A stretch of 6,393 bases of DNA from JACRAR01 sp041674465. GTDB lineage: Bacteria > Pseudomonadota > Gammaproteobacteria > Burkholderiales > Rhodocyclaceae. Shown in pieces: positions 1 through 4,214 of the stretch (position 1 is its first letter; every line of letters starts with the position of its first letter). The translations under genes were made by a program, and so were the position numbers. Below the pieces are notes generated by a model that was given only the letters and a program-made list of their open reading frames with translations, was not told the DNA's origin and searched no databases. The stretch lies in the NCBI GenBank assembly GCA_041674465.1, contig JBAYVV010000209.1:1-6393 (forward strand), written 5' to 3'.

Positions 1-1
1 G

Positions 2-376
2 CACAAACTGACCGAGGGGAAGGTTTTCCGGTTCAGGCAGGGCGGCCATCGGAACTTCATTTTCCTGAATGCCAAGGTGACGGCCTGCGGGCTTCCGGCA
101 GTGAAGCGACCGGCGCGCGGCAAAAAGCAAATCGTTCCGCTTTATCGGTTCGAGTGGGTGACCTTTCACACCTTCCGGCACACATGGGCGACGTGGATGC
201 GCCGCTACGGCGGAGCCGACTTGCAGGGGCTTGTCGGGACCGGGCAATGGGACGATCCGCGCAGCGTGGCGCGTTATGCCCATACCCACGCCCATGAGGA
301 ATGGGACCGGATCGAACGGCTGCCGTCTCGTGGAAAACCCGTGGACCTACCTGCGAAAAAGAGGAAATCCAAATGA
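2..376 (+). CDS. int: Tyrosine recombinase (phage integrase), C-terminal part
   Basis: The gene is open at the left edge, so only the last 124 residues are visible. Phage integrases of this family recombine attP with attB by a covalent 3'-phosphotyrosine intermediate. The visible part holds the C-terminal half of the catalytic domain: the H-x-x-R box (HTFRH, His56 and Arg59 of the visible part, bases 167-178), a Trp at the third catalytic position (GQW, residue 83, where many family members have His), and the nucleophile Tyr92 in RYAHTHA (bases 275-277). The first catalytic Arg must lie upstream of the window. A basic tail (KKRKSK) ends the protein, at TGA 374-376. An internal GTG at 77 is not the start, because the frame is open upstream and the fold needs the missing part. 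It points towards the small early genes rather than out of the phage region. The family call is firm; the integration site is unknown. Confidence 0.9.
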   Translation, partial: HKLTEGKVFRFRQGGHRNFIFLNAKVTACGLPAVKRPARGKKQIVPLYRFEWVTFHTFRHTWATWMRRYGGADLQGLVGTGQWDDPRSVARYAHTHAHEEWDRIERLPSRGKPVDLPAKKRKSK

Positions 377-411
377 TTTCAATAGCCGGGTTACCTCTCC
401 CCCAGGGCTGG

Positions 412-458
412 CCGCAACTTTTTGCGGGCTTGAAAAGCCTATATTTATTGGTTTTTTT
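412..458 (+). terminator. Two stem-loops and a T-run after integrase (candidate terminator)
   Basis: Two perfect hairpins follow the integrase stop. One has arms CCGCAA/TTGCGG (412-417/422-427, loop CTTT). The other has arms GGCTT/AAGCC (427-431/435-439, loop GAA). A run of seven T lies at 452-458. The T-run is 12 bases past the second stem, so this is not a textbook intrinsic terminator. It may end the integrase message or be part of an attachment or regulatory region. Confidence 0.4.
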
Positions 459-477
459 GCGGTGCCATCTCGGCAGT

Positions 478-499
478 TTCAGGCAGAACGATGCCTGAA
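478..499. repeat. Perfect 8-bp inverted repeat, candidate operator or recombinase site
   Basis: TTCAGGCA (478-485) and TGCCTGAA (492-499) form a perfect inverted repeat with a 6-base spacer (GAACGA). No T-run follows, so it does not look like a terminator. The symmetry fits a dimeric DNA-binding protein (repressor, excisionase) or a recombination core. Its place just behind the integrase gene makes either plausible; which one is inference. Confidence 0.45.
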
Positions 500-514
500 C
501 ATTACGGTTGGAGT

Positions 515-542
515 CGTGGACTATCCGTGGACCTTGTTCCAC
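515..542. repeat. CGTGGAC direct repeats with a partial inverted copy
   Basis: CGTGGAC occurs at 515-521 and again at 526-532, exactly 11 bases apart, and TCCAC (538-542) forms an inverted partner to GTGGA (527-531). The 10-mer CCGTGGACCT around the second copy (525-534) also occurs in the integrase 3' end (339-348). Helically phased short direct repeats beside int resemble integrase arm-type or excisionase sites. Nothing here proves binding. Confidence 0.3.
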
Positions 543-568
543 CTACGTTCTTGCTGTTTAGTGGGGTG

Positions 569-588
569 CAGGGAAGACCGCAGAAAGC
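569..588 (+). repeat. Dispersed repeat, copy 1 (left arm upstream of 637-834)
   Basis: CAGGGAAGACCGCAGAAAGC matches the block at 1234-1253 at 18 of 20 positions. Its right 12 bases (577-588) are the exact reverse complement of 854-865, which lies behind the gene at 637-834. That gene is therefore enclosed by an inverted repeat. Function unknown. Confidence 0.75.
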
Positions 589-618
589 TGAAACCGCCCT
601 CTAATTGAGGGCTCCGAA

Positions 619-639
619 ACTGAGTGGAGCATTGGGATG
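619..639 (+). promoter_or_regulatory. Repeated leader with ribosome binding site, copy 1
   Basis: This 21-base block, starting ACTGAGTGGAGC and ending in the ATG of the gene at 637, recurs at 1282-1302 with a single mismatch. It carries the Shine-Dalgarno core GGAG (626-629), 7 bases before the start codon. The coding sequences after the two copies are not alike, so the repeat is a leader element and not a duplicated gene. Confidence 0.8.
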
Positions 640-834
640 AGCGGAGACAATTTCAACATCGTTGGAATGACCGACAAGAAGCTGCTGGAGGTCTGCGGGC
701 GGGATCATTCGCGCTGGGCCTATGCATTTTGCCAAGCTGCTGCGATGAACGGCACCAAGGTTGACCCCGATCTTGCCAGCATCTGGTTCGCCAACGCTAT
801 GATGGCTGCGACGGAACGCTCACTCACCGAATAA
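637..834 (+). CDS. Small phage protein of unknown function (65 aa)
   Basis: I do not recognise a named family. The protein is soluble and mildly acidic, with a helical look: a segment with CGRDHSRWAYAFCQAAA (residues ~20-36) and a second with SIWFANAMMAATERS near the end. The pattern W-x-x-AF-x(2)-A followed later by a WFANA element is, from memory, typical of small early proteins in rhizobial prophages; this is recall, not a search. The start is set by GGAG 7 bases upstream inside the repeated leader. It is the first gene after the integrase and is enclosed by inverted repeat arms at 577-588 and 854-865, which suggests an exchangeable accessory cassette. Confidence 0.7.
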   Translation: MSGDNFNIVGMTDKKLLEVCGRDHSRWAYAFCQAAAMNGTKVDPDLASIWFANAMMAATERSLTE

Positions 835-853
835 TCTGCTCTGTTTGATCCCC

Positions 854-865
854 GCTTTCTGCGGT
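854..865 (-). repeat. Dispersed repeat, copy 2 (right arm behind 637-834)
   Basis: GCTTTCTGCGGT is the exact reverse complement of 577-588. After a few unlike bases it continues with TTCTTCTGAAACAA, which resembles the sequence behind the other cassette gene (TTCTCTGAACAA at 1545-1556). The gene at 637-834 is thus bracketed by an inverted repeat of at least 12 bp. Confidence 0.7.
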
Positions 866-907
866 GAATTTCTTCTGAAACAATCTTTGTAGAACAGGAG
901 AGGATGA

Positions 908-1081
908 ATGAAAGACGAAGAAATTATCCGCATCATTAAAATAGTAGCGGATCGCGCATGGGACATTGCATACGAAGGTAAGGCTCCGGACGGTATTTGC
1001 TGGGCAATCGAGGATTTGTCGGACGATCCGAAAACAAGAAATGAACTGCTTGATGAAATTAAACGGGAACTTGCCCTATGA
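908..1081 (+). CDS. Small acidic phage protein of unknown function (57 aa)
   Basis: The frame gives a 57-residue protein beginning MKDEEIIRIIKIVADRAWDI and ending in EIKRELAL. It is highly charged and probably all helical, with no membrane segment. The start is supported by AGGAG at 896-900, 7 bases upstream. The alternative ATG at 904 runs into a stop after a few codons. Its TGA overlaps the ATG of the next gene (ATGA, 1078-1081), so the two are probably translationally coupled. The gene is AT-richer than the rest of the window (about 44% G+C over 901-1080 by hand count), which suggests a separate origin. No function can be assigned. Confidence 0.65.
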   Translation: MKDEEIIRIIKIVADRAWDIAYEGKAPDGICWAIEDLSDDPKTRNELLDEIKRELAL

Positions 1082-1275
1082 CCCTCAAACCCACCACCAA
1101 GACATTTCCTAAGCTCAATCTGAGAGATTGGCCACACGTCTACATTGAAAAGGGAGTCCCGCACTTAAATGGCATCGATGCCAAAGCCCTCTCCGACTTC
1201 ACCAGAGTAGTAGAAGAAATGGGGATATTGGATCAGGGAAGATCGCAGAAGGCAGATATTCCCAACAAACGATAA
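1078..1275 (+). CDS. Small phage protein of unknown function (65 aa)
   Basis: This is a 65-aa basic protein with no recognisable family. A proline/lysine-rich N terminus (MTLKPTTKTFPKLN) precedes a probable short strand region (WPHVYIEKGVPHLNGID) and a helix (AKALSDFTRVVEEMGIL). Its ATG overlaps the stop of the 57-aa gene by four bases. The last part of the coding region (1234-1253) doubles as the left arm of the dispersed repeat that encloses the next gene, so its C terminus may have been written by insertion of that repeat. Whether the original protein ended differently is inference. Confidence 0.6.
   Translation: MTLKPTTKTFPKLNLRDWPHVYIEKGVPHLNGIDAKALSDFTRVVEEMGILDQGRSQKADIPNKR
1234..1253 (+). 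repeat. Dispersed repeat, copy 3 (left arm upstream of 1300-1527)
   Basis: CAGGGAAGATCGCAGAAGGC pairs with 1533-1552 behind the gene at 1300-1527: 18 Watson-Crick pairs and two G-T (G-U in RNA) positions out of 20. It is also 18/20 identical to 569-588. Compared with that copy, the C at 578 is T here (1243), and the partner arm changed in step (G864 versus A1543), a compensatory difference. Confidence 0.8.
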
Positions 1276-1281
1276 CTTCTT

Positions 1282-1302
1282 ACTGAGTGGAGCAATGGGA
1301 TG
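1282..1302 (+). promoter_or_regulatory. Repeated leader with ribosome binding site, copy 2
   Basis: This is the second copy of the leader at 619-639, differing at one base (A instead of T at 1295) and ending in the ATG of the gene at 1300. GGAG at 1289-1292 sits 7 bases before the start. The distance back to the repeat arm (48 bases) is nearly the same as in copy 1 (50 bases), so a block of about 70 bases is shared. Confidence 0.8.
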
Positions 1303-1527
1303 GATGATTATCGAACGACGAAGGAGCTTGCTGAAGATGCGTTTCAGAAGCGCGAGTTGCTTAAGGCTCACGAGGCGATGAACACGCCGCTCGATTTCGA
1401 CGAGCGAAAGAGCACATTTGTAGCGTTGGCGGAAGCACGCGAAGCCGCCAGTAAGGCCAACGCCGCATTGAATGCCCGTGTAGGCGAATTGGAGCACTCA
1501 GTGCGAGAAATGAATGATGTGGGTTGA
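1300..1527 (+). CDS. Small helical (coiled-coil-like) phage protein (75 aa)
   Basis: The 75-aa product is rich in Ala, Glu, Lys and Arg and is probably almost all helix. Residues ~38-70 (TFVALAEAREAASKANAALN onward to LEHSVREM) show heptad-like spacing of small hydrophobics, suggesting a coiled coil and self-association. There is no membrane segment or catalytic motif. The start is set by GGAG 7 bases upstream inside the repeated leader. The whole gene is enclosed by a 20-bp inverted repeat (1234-1253/1533-1552). A DNA-binding or scaffold-like role is possible but unsupported. Confidence 0.65.
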   Translation: MDDYRTTKELAEDAFQKRELLKAHEAMNTPLDFDERKSTFVALAEAREAASKANAALNARVGELEHSVREMNDVG

Positions 1528-1532
1528 TGCCA

Positions 1533-1552
1533 GCTTTCTGCGATCTTCTCTG
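1533..1552 (-). repeat. Dispersed repeat, copy 4 (right arm behind 1300-1527)
   Basis: GCTTTCTGCGATCTTCTCTG is the inverted partner of 1234-1253. The pairing extends one more base outward (T1233 with A1553). It begins 6 bases after the stop of the gene at 1300 and ends 14 bases before the start of the next, so in RNA it could fold back over the whole gene. Confidence 0.8.
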
Positions 1553-1566
1553 AACAAGGACTCACA

Positions 1567-1848
1567 ATGACTGAAAGCATGATAGAGCGGGTCAAGGCCG
1601 CCATTAAGGCAGAGCTGCCAGAGTTTACGGGCGTGACGCCAGACTATCTCGACGCGCTGTACAAGAACGCGGCAGAGGCCGCTATCGAGGCCATGCGCGA
1701 GCCGACAAAGACCCAGCTAGATGCCATGGAGCCGTGGTCCCGCACAACAGGCCACCACGAATTGGTCTGGAAAGCCGGTATCGACGCCGCTCTCACATGG
1801 CCCGCAGGATCAGCAGACCGTGCAGGCGTACCGCCGGAGAAGGACTAA
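1567..1848 (+). CDS. Phage protein of the 'AAIEAMREPT' type, unknown function (93 aa)
   Basis: The protein has an N-terminal helical part (MTESMIERVKAAIKAELPEF), a central stretch with AAEAAIEAMREPTKTQLDAM (residues ~36-55) and a later WKAGIDAAL. Small proteins with an AAIEAMREPT element followed by a W-x-x-x-IDAAL element are common among early genes of proteobacterial phages, from general knowledge; their function is not known. AAGGA (1556-1560) lies 6 bases before the ATG. The TAA (1846-1848) overlaps the stop of the convergent - strand gene. Confidence 0.75.
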   Translation: MTESMIERVKAAIKAELPEFTGVTPDYLDALYKNAAEAAIEAMREPTKTQLDAMEPWSRTTGHHELVWKAGIDAALTWPAGSADRAGVPPEKD

Positions 1849-1859
1849 TCGTTATCCTT
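1840..1859. terminator. Short inverted repeat across the convergent stop codons
   Basis: AAGGA (1840-1844) pairs with TCCTT (1855-1859) and, after a bulged C1845, TAA (1846-1848) pairs with TTA (1852-1854), leaving a 3-base loop. This covers both overlapping stop codons. There is no T-run on either strand, so a bidirectional terminator is only a weak possibility. Confidence 0.25.
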
Positions 1860-2051
1860 GGCGAACTTGAATGGCCGACGCGCTGCCGCCGTGGCTCTGG
1901 CGTCCTGTGTAGCTCGGAACTGGACCTTGCCGTCAACAATGCGGAAATCGACTTTGTGGACTAATCCGCATCCGCAGCATTGTTCCTTGAACCCGCGCTT
2001 AGGGACTTCGATCCACTCCCCATCGGTCGCGTGATAGTAGCCTTTGGTCAC
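1845..2051 (-). CDS. Small CCxC-containing phage protein (68 aa)
   Basis: The GTG start at 2051-2049 overlaps the exonuclease stop (GTGA) and has GGGAG (2063-2059) 7 bases upstream. A longer GTG start at 2090 would add 13 residues but has no such site. The protein has a W-x-x-x-P-x-RG segment (EWIEVPKRGFKEQ), then CCGCGLVH, then a strand-rich stretch (KVDFRIVDGKVQFRAT) and a basic C terminus. Its CCxC and nearby His could bind a metal, though four clear ligands in the usual spacing are not seen. Similar CC-x-C-x-LVH proteins are, from memory, frequent in phages of alphaproteobacteria and remain uncharacterised. It is the last gene of the - strand operon. Confidence 0.75.
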   Translation of the reverse strand: MTKGYYHATDGEWIEVPKRGFKEQCCGCGLVHKVDFRIVDGKVQFRATQDARATAAARRPFKFAKDND

Positions 2052-2788
2052 ACCTTCGCTCCCGTGAACCACGTTGAACAATCCTGGCACTGGAACCGTT
2101 GCTTGCGAGTGCTGGCCTTAACCGCAGTCCCGCGCCGCTGGACGTTCGAGCTTTGACAGGTCGGGCAGCCGATATGCTCGGAATACAGGTTGAGATTTGG
2201 GTGGTTGGGCGACCATGCCTTAAGACGCTCATAAACCCTCGCAAGAAGGTCCACGTCTTGCGCGTTGTACTTCCGCATGGTTGCCCACGACTTTGGATCG
2301 CCTTCTACACAGCCTCGCCAGAGGGCTGCGCCAGTATTAGGAATCTTCCGCCCCTCCCCGAGGTATCGCCCGATGTTGTCGAGCTTGTGGGAGTCGAACT
2401 TGAACATCCGGCGGGAGATTTTCAGCGTGTCGATTGTCTTGAATGGGGATGGCGGCTTGAAGCCGTTAACGGCTAGGCGGGAATTGATTTTCTTAATGTC
2501 GAAGGCGTCACCATTGTGAGCAACGCAAATGTCAGCCTCGTCCAGCATGGCGTGCAGCGTGCCGCATATCGCCTTGTCGCTGTGCCGGTTGCGCTTGTAT
2601 CCGGGAAAGTCCGGCAGCGCCCATGTTTTGGTTTTCTTGCCGCCCTTCCAGCGAGCGGCGAAAGACAGGATGTAGGTATCGCGCTCGATCCAGACAGCAC
2701 CAGCATAGGGCGGGCGCAATGACCATGAGGTCATCAGGATCGGCGCGGTTTCTATGTCGATGAAGAGGATTTTGGGGCCACTCACCAT
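2048..2788 (-). CDS. DEDDy 3'-5' exonuclease (RNase H-like) with C-terminal zinc ribbon
   Basis: This is a 246-aa protein of the DnaQ-like/RNase H-fold exonucleases, which remove nucleotides from 3' ends with two metal ions. Visible motifs are ExoI FIDIET (Asp11, Glu13), ExoII AHNGDAFDI (His91, Asn92, Asp97) and ExoIII YNAQD (Tyr174, Asp178), so all four acidic residues and the DEDDy tyrosine are present. Residues 208-237 add a zinc ribbon: CPTC (Cys208, Cys211) and CQDC (Cys234, Cys237), with basic residues between them, as in nucleic-acid-binding ribbons. The start ATG lies at 2788 and overlaps the stop of the 44-aa ORF by seven bases. The upstream GGGG is a weak ribosome site, so coupling is likely. 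It sits at the distal end of the lysis operon. A role in DNA replication, recombination or host nucleic acid breakdown is inference. Confidence 0.88.
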   Translation of the reverse strand: MVSGPKILFIDIETAPILMTSWSLRPPYAGAVWIERDTYILSFAARWKGGKKTKTWALPDFPGYKRNRHSDKAICGTLHAMLDEADICVAHNGDAFDIKKINSRLAVNGFKPPSPFKTIDTLKISRRMFKFDSHKLDNIGRYLGEGRKIPNTGAALWRGCVEGDPKSWATMRKYNAQDVDLLARVYERLKAWSPNHPNLNLYSEHIGCPTCQSSNVQRRGTAVKASTRKQRFQCQDCSTWFTGAKV

Positions 2789-2916
2789 GCGATGCCCCGC
2801 AGTTTGAGGGAGATCATGATGCCGCCTATGAACAACAGGCCAAGCATCGTTAGCAGCGCGAAGGCCGCGACTGGATTCATGAGACCCCGAATGTTGGTGG
2901 ATTTAGGCGTACTCAT
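2782..2916 (-). CDS. Small single-pass membrane protein (44 aa)
   Basis: The frame encodes a basic N terminus (MSTPKSTNIRGLMNP), one strongly hydrophobic segment (residues ~16-36, AAFALLTMLGLLFIGGIMIS) and a short basic tail (LKLRGIAW). It starts inside the end of the 51-aa ORF (14-base overlap), and its stop overlaps the exonuclease start by seven bases. An internal ATG at 2880 (32 aa) is a possible alternative start; neither has a strong ribosome site. The hydrophobic profile and the fit into an unbroken chain of overlaps argue for a real gene. Position suggests an accessory lysis or membrane role; no family recognised. Confidence 0.5.
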   Translation of the reverse strand: MSTPKSTNIRGLMNPVAAFALLTMLGLLFIGGIMISLKLRGIAW

Positions 2917-3058
2917 ACCGATCAACGTCAGTACAAGGCAGGAACATGCCAACATCCGGCGAAAAACAATGCGGGATGATGTGCACGACAGGAGGAGGAG
3001 GTTTTCGGAAGTACCATTGCGCTAGACCGAGGAGGATCAGGAGCGCGATGAATTTCAT
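2903..3058 (-). CDS. Small membrane-anchored or secreted protein (51 aa)
   Basis: The ATG overlaps the stop of the XhlA-like gene (ATGA, 3055-3058), so it is likely translated by coupling. The product begins with a hydrophobic helix (FIALLILLGLAQWYF, residues 3-17), then a basic/proline run (RKPPPP), then 30 polar residues with two Cys (31 and 42). The layout is a signal anchor with a short periplasmic tail. The proline run is reminiscent of Rz1-type proteins, but there is no lipobox cysteine, so it is not called a spanin. No family recognised. Confidence 0.5.
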   Translation of the reverse strand: MKFIALLILLGLAQWYFRKPPPPVVHIIPHCFSPDVGMFLPCTDVDRYEYA

Positions 3059-3282
3059 CTAGGCAGCCCGCCTATCAGGCCGGTGAACTTGGCGGCGAAT
3101 CCAGCGAGAGCGCCAGCAATGGACGCTGCGGCAATGAGAACCCAACGAGCGCCCTTGGCCTGCATCATGACGCCGTGCATCTCGTCCACCTTCTTGACTG
3201 CTTTCTCTAGCGAGTCTGAAAGGTGATCGACTTTGGTTTCAAGGCGGGCTACTCGCTCGCGAAGGGTGTCTTCTTGGATCAT
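3055..3282 (-). CDS. XhlA-like coiled-coil/membrane protein, possible holin accessory
   Basis: This is a 75-aa protein with an N-terminal amphipathic coiled coil (residues ~4-40, e.g. RVARLETKVDHLSDSLEKAV), a short linker (QAKGARW) and a C-terminal membrane segment (residues ~46-66, VLIAAASIAGALAGF onward). This is the architecture of XhlA-type proteins from phage lysis regions, membrane-associated factors thought to help holin/endolysin action. The ATG at 3282 forms an ATGA overlap with the preceding stop. A GTG at 3291 would add three residues and is less likely. Sequence similarity to XhlA is architectural and not proven. Confidence 0.7.
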   Translation of the reverse strand: MIQEDTLRERVARLETKVDHLSDSLEKAVKKVDEMHGVMMQAKGARWVLIAAASIAGALAGFAAKFTGLIGGLPR

Positions 3283-3548
3283 TTCCAGCACCCAAGCTTG
3301 CGACCGACAAGGTTATGAGTGCGGATTTGATCGACCGTCAGCTTGGTATCGCCCTTCGCTGAGTAGGTGATTGCGCGCCACGCGGCGCATCTACCTTCCC
3401 GCGTTGTCACGGTTGTACCTGTCGTTTGGCAGTTGGCTAGGAGCATCGCGAGACATATCGCGCTCAGCGTCGCTGCGAGCTTTTTCTGACTGTTCGATAG
3501 AGGCAGCAATAGCCGCGTCCCATTGCGCTTTGACTCGCGCCGATCCAT
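3279..3548 (-). CDS. Outer-membrane spanin candidate (Rz1-like lipoprotein, 89 aa)
   Basis: A long basic n-region (residues 1-23) precedes a hydrophobic segment (24-38) ending in LLANC, a plausible lipobox with Cys40 as the lipidated residue; Asn at -1 is less usual than Gly or Ala. The mature part is about 50 residues with a conserved-looking end (WRAITYSAKGDT...VDQIRTHN...LGCW). Such proteins sit in the outer membrane and bind the inner-membrane spanin to disrupt the outer membrane at lysis. The start at 3548 lies inside the upstream gene in another frame and has AGGAG 6 bases before it. The first 158 bases overlap that gene, as in lambda Rz/Rz1. The mature part is not proline-rich, unlike lambda Rz1. 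Confidence 0.7.
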   Translation of the reverse strand: MDRRESKRNGTRLLLPLSNSQKKLAATLSAICLAMLLANCQTTGTTVTTREGRCAAWRAITYSAKGDTKLTVDQIRTHNLVGRKLGCWK

Positions 3549-3738
3549 TGGAAACTCCTATGCCGTAAGATGTGGTGACAATGAGCGATCCGAGCGCGAC
3601 CCAGAGCGCGGTCTTTTTAAACACGGGCATGAACCACGCCCATGCGAGAGCGCAGATGCAGACACCGACGCCGATCCCGTAATGCCAAACGAGAGTCCAC
3701 AGGCCGGCGGCCTGATATTCGAGCCACGATCGAAGCAT
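3391..3738 (-). CDS. Inner-membrane spanin candidate (Rz-like, 115 aa)
   Basis: The ATG shares one base with the endolysin stop (TAATG, 3736-3740). Two hydrophobic segments are visible (residues ~12-37 and ~43-62), followed by a charged, helical region (64-98, with AQWDAAIAASIEQSEKARSD) and a polar tail. Classical Rz has a single N-terminal anchor and a long periplasmic coiled coil. This one has two membrane segments and a short helix, so the assignment rests mainly on its place after the endolysin and on the lipoprotein gene starting within it in another frame. A two-helix holin function is the main alternative. Confidence 0.6.
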   Translation of the reverse strand: MLRSWLEYQAAGLWTLVWHYGIGVGVCICALAWAWFMPVFKKTALWVALGSLIVTTSYGIGVSNGSARVKAQWDAAIAASIEQSEKARSDAERDMSRDAPSQLPNDRYNRDNAGR

Positions 3739-4214
3739 TAGAGTCCTTCCAGACAGCGAGCGCGTTCACCCGCGCGGCGTATCGTCAGGCCGCGAACCAC
3801 ACGCCCGCCCGCCCTGTTCCACATCATCAGCGCTTCGCAGGCTTCCCTTGGCTTTCCTGCGTTCACGAGACGCGCCATCGAGCTTTTGCAGAAGCCACCG
3901 ATTCCGAAGTTGTAGGTGGCGGAAGTGAAGGCGACCTGCATATTGACGGTCATCGGCCTGTTCACACATGCCATCATCCCCGCGTAGTATTTCTTCAGGG
4001 AGCCTGCCAGCATGTCCTCGCACTCCTTGCGGGAGTACGGACGAATGCGGCCAAGCGCGACGGCCTCCTTCTCAGTCTCGCCAAAGCAGACTGTCGGAAC
4101 GCCAACCATGTCCTTGTAGGTTTTCGGATAGAACCCTTCGTATGGAGCAATAAGCGCGGCGGCGAGCGCCAGCACGCCAGCAGCGCCTACCCCGGCCTTT
4201 GTGGCTGTCTTCAT
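3738..4214 (-). CDS. Phage endolysin, GH24 lysozyme with N-terminal SAR segment
   Basis: This 158-aa muramidase cleaves the beta-1,4 bond between N-acetylmuramic acid and N-acetylglucosamine in peptidoglycan. The GH24 catalytic triad shows the exact E-x8-D-x5-T spacing: Glu26 (APYEGF), Asp35 (YKDMVG) and Thr41 (PTVCFG). Later family features are visible too: NMQVAFTSATYNFGIG (residues ~90-105) and the GLTIRRAGERARCLEG end. Residues ~7-23 (AGVGAAGVLALAAALIA) form a weakly hydrophobic, Ala/Gly-rich segment directly before the catalytic Glu. That is typical of SAR endolysins, which leave the cytoplasm via Sec and stay tethered until the membrane is depolarised. Its ATG overlaps the preceding stop (ATGA). 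Confidence 0.95.
   Translation of the reverse strand: MKTATKAGVGAAGVLALAAALIAPYEGFYPKTYKDMVGVPTVCFGETEKEAVALGRIRPYSRKECEDMLAGSLKKYYAGMMACVNRPMTVNMQVAFTSATYNFGIGGFCKSSMARLVNAGKPREACEALMMWNRAGGRVVRGLTIRRAGERARCLEGL

Larger units (their letters stand above)
377..636. other. Gene-free region behind integrase, rich in short inverted repeats
   Basis: These 260 bases hold no convincing ORF and no tRNA cloverleaf that I can fold. They contain hairpins at 412-427, 427-439, 478-499 and 527-542, and a further perfect one with arms GCCCTC/GAGGGC (596-601/607-612, loop TAATT) just ahead of the ribosome binding site of the next gene. The right end (569-636) is also one copy of a repeated leader block. An attP site, regulatory operators or a small structured RNA would all fit. 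Confidence 0.5.

Noticed and set aside
57..542. 161-aa open frame on the - strand
   Set aside because: Lies opposite the integrase catalytic region and the repeat-rich gap; low-complexity Arg/Ser/Pro composition and no ribosome site of note.
515..542. CRISPR-like array
   Set aside because: Only two 7-base repeats 11 bases apart; no repeat-spacer structure anywhere in the window.
377..636. tRNA gene or tRNA-embedded attachment site
   Set aside because: No cloverleaf, T-loop consensus or CCA end could be found on either strand.
820..1164. 114-aa open frame on the - strand
   Set aside because: Opposite two coupled + strand genes with good start signals; Ser/Ile-rich shadow-like sequence.
2048..2170. 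Transposase-type zinc ribbon suggesting an insertion-sequence remnant
   Set aside because: The ribbon is in frame at the end of a full exonuclease with no terminal repeats or target duplication; a fused nucleic-acid-binding domain explains it better.
2099..2476. 125-aa open frame on the + strand
   Set aside because: Antisense to the exonuclease, whose three motifs and zinc ribbon are intact.
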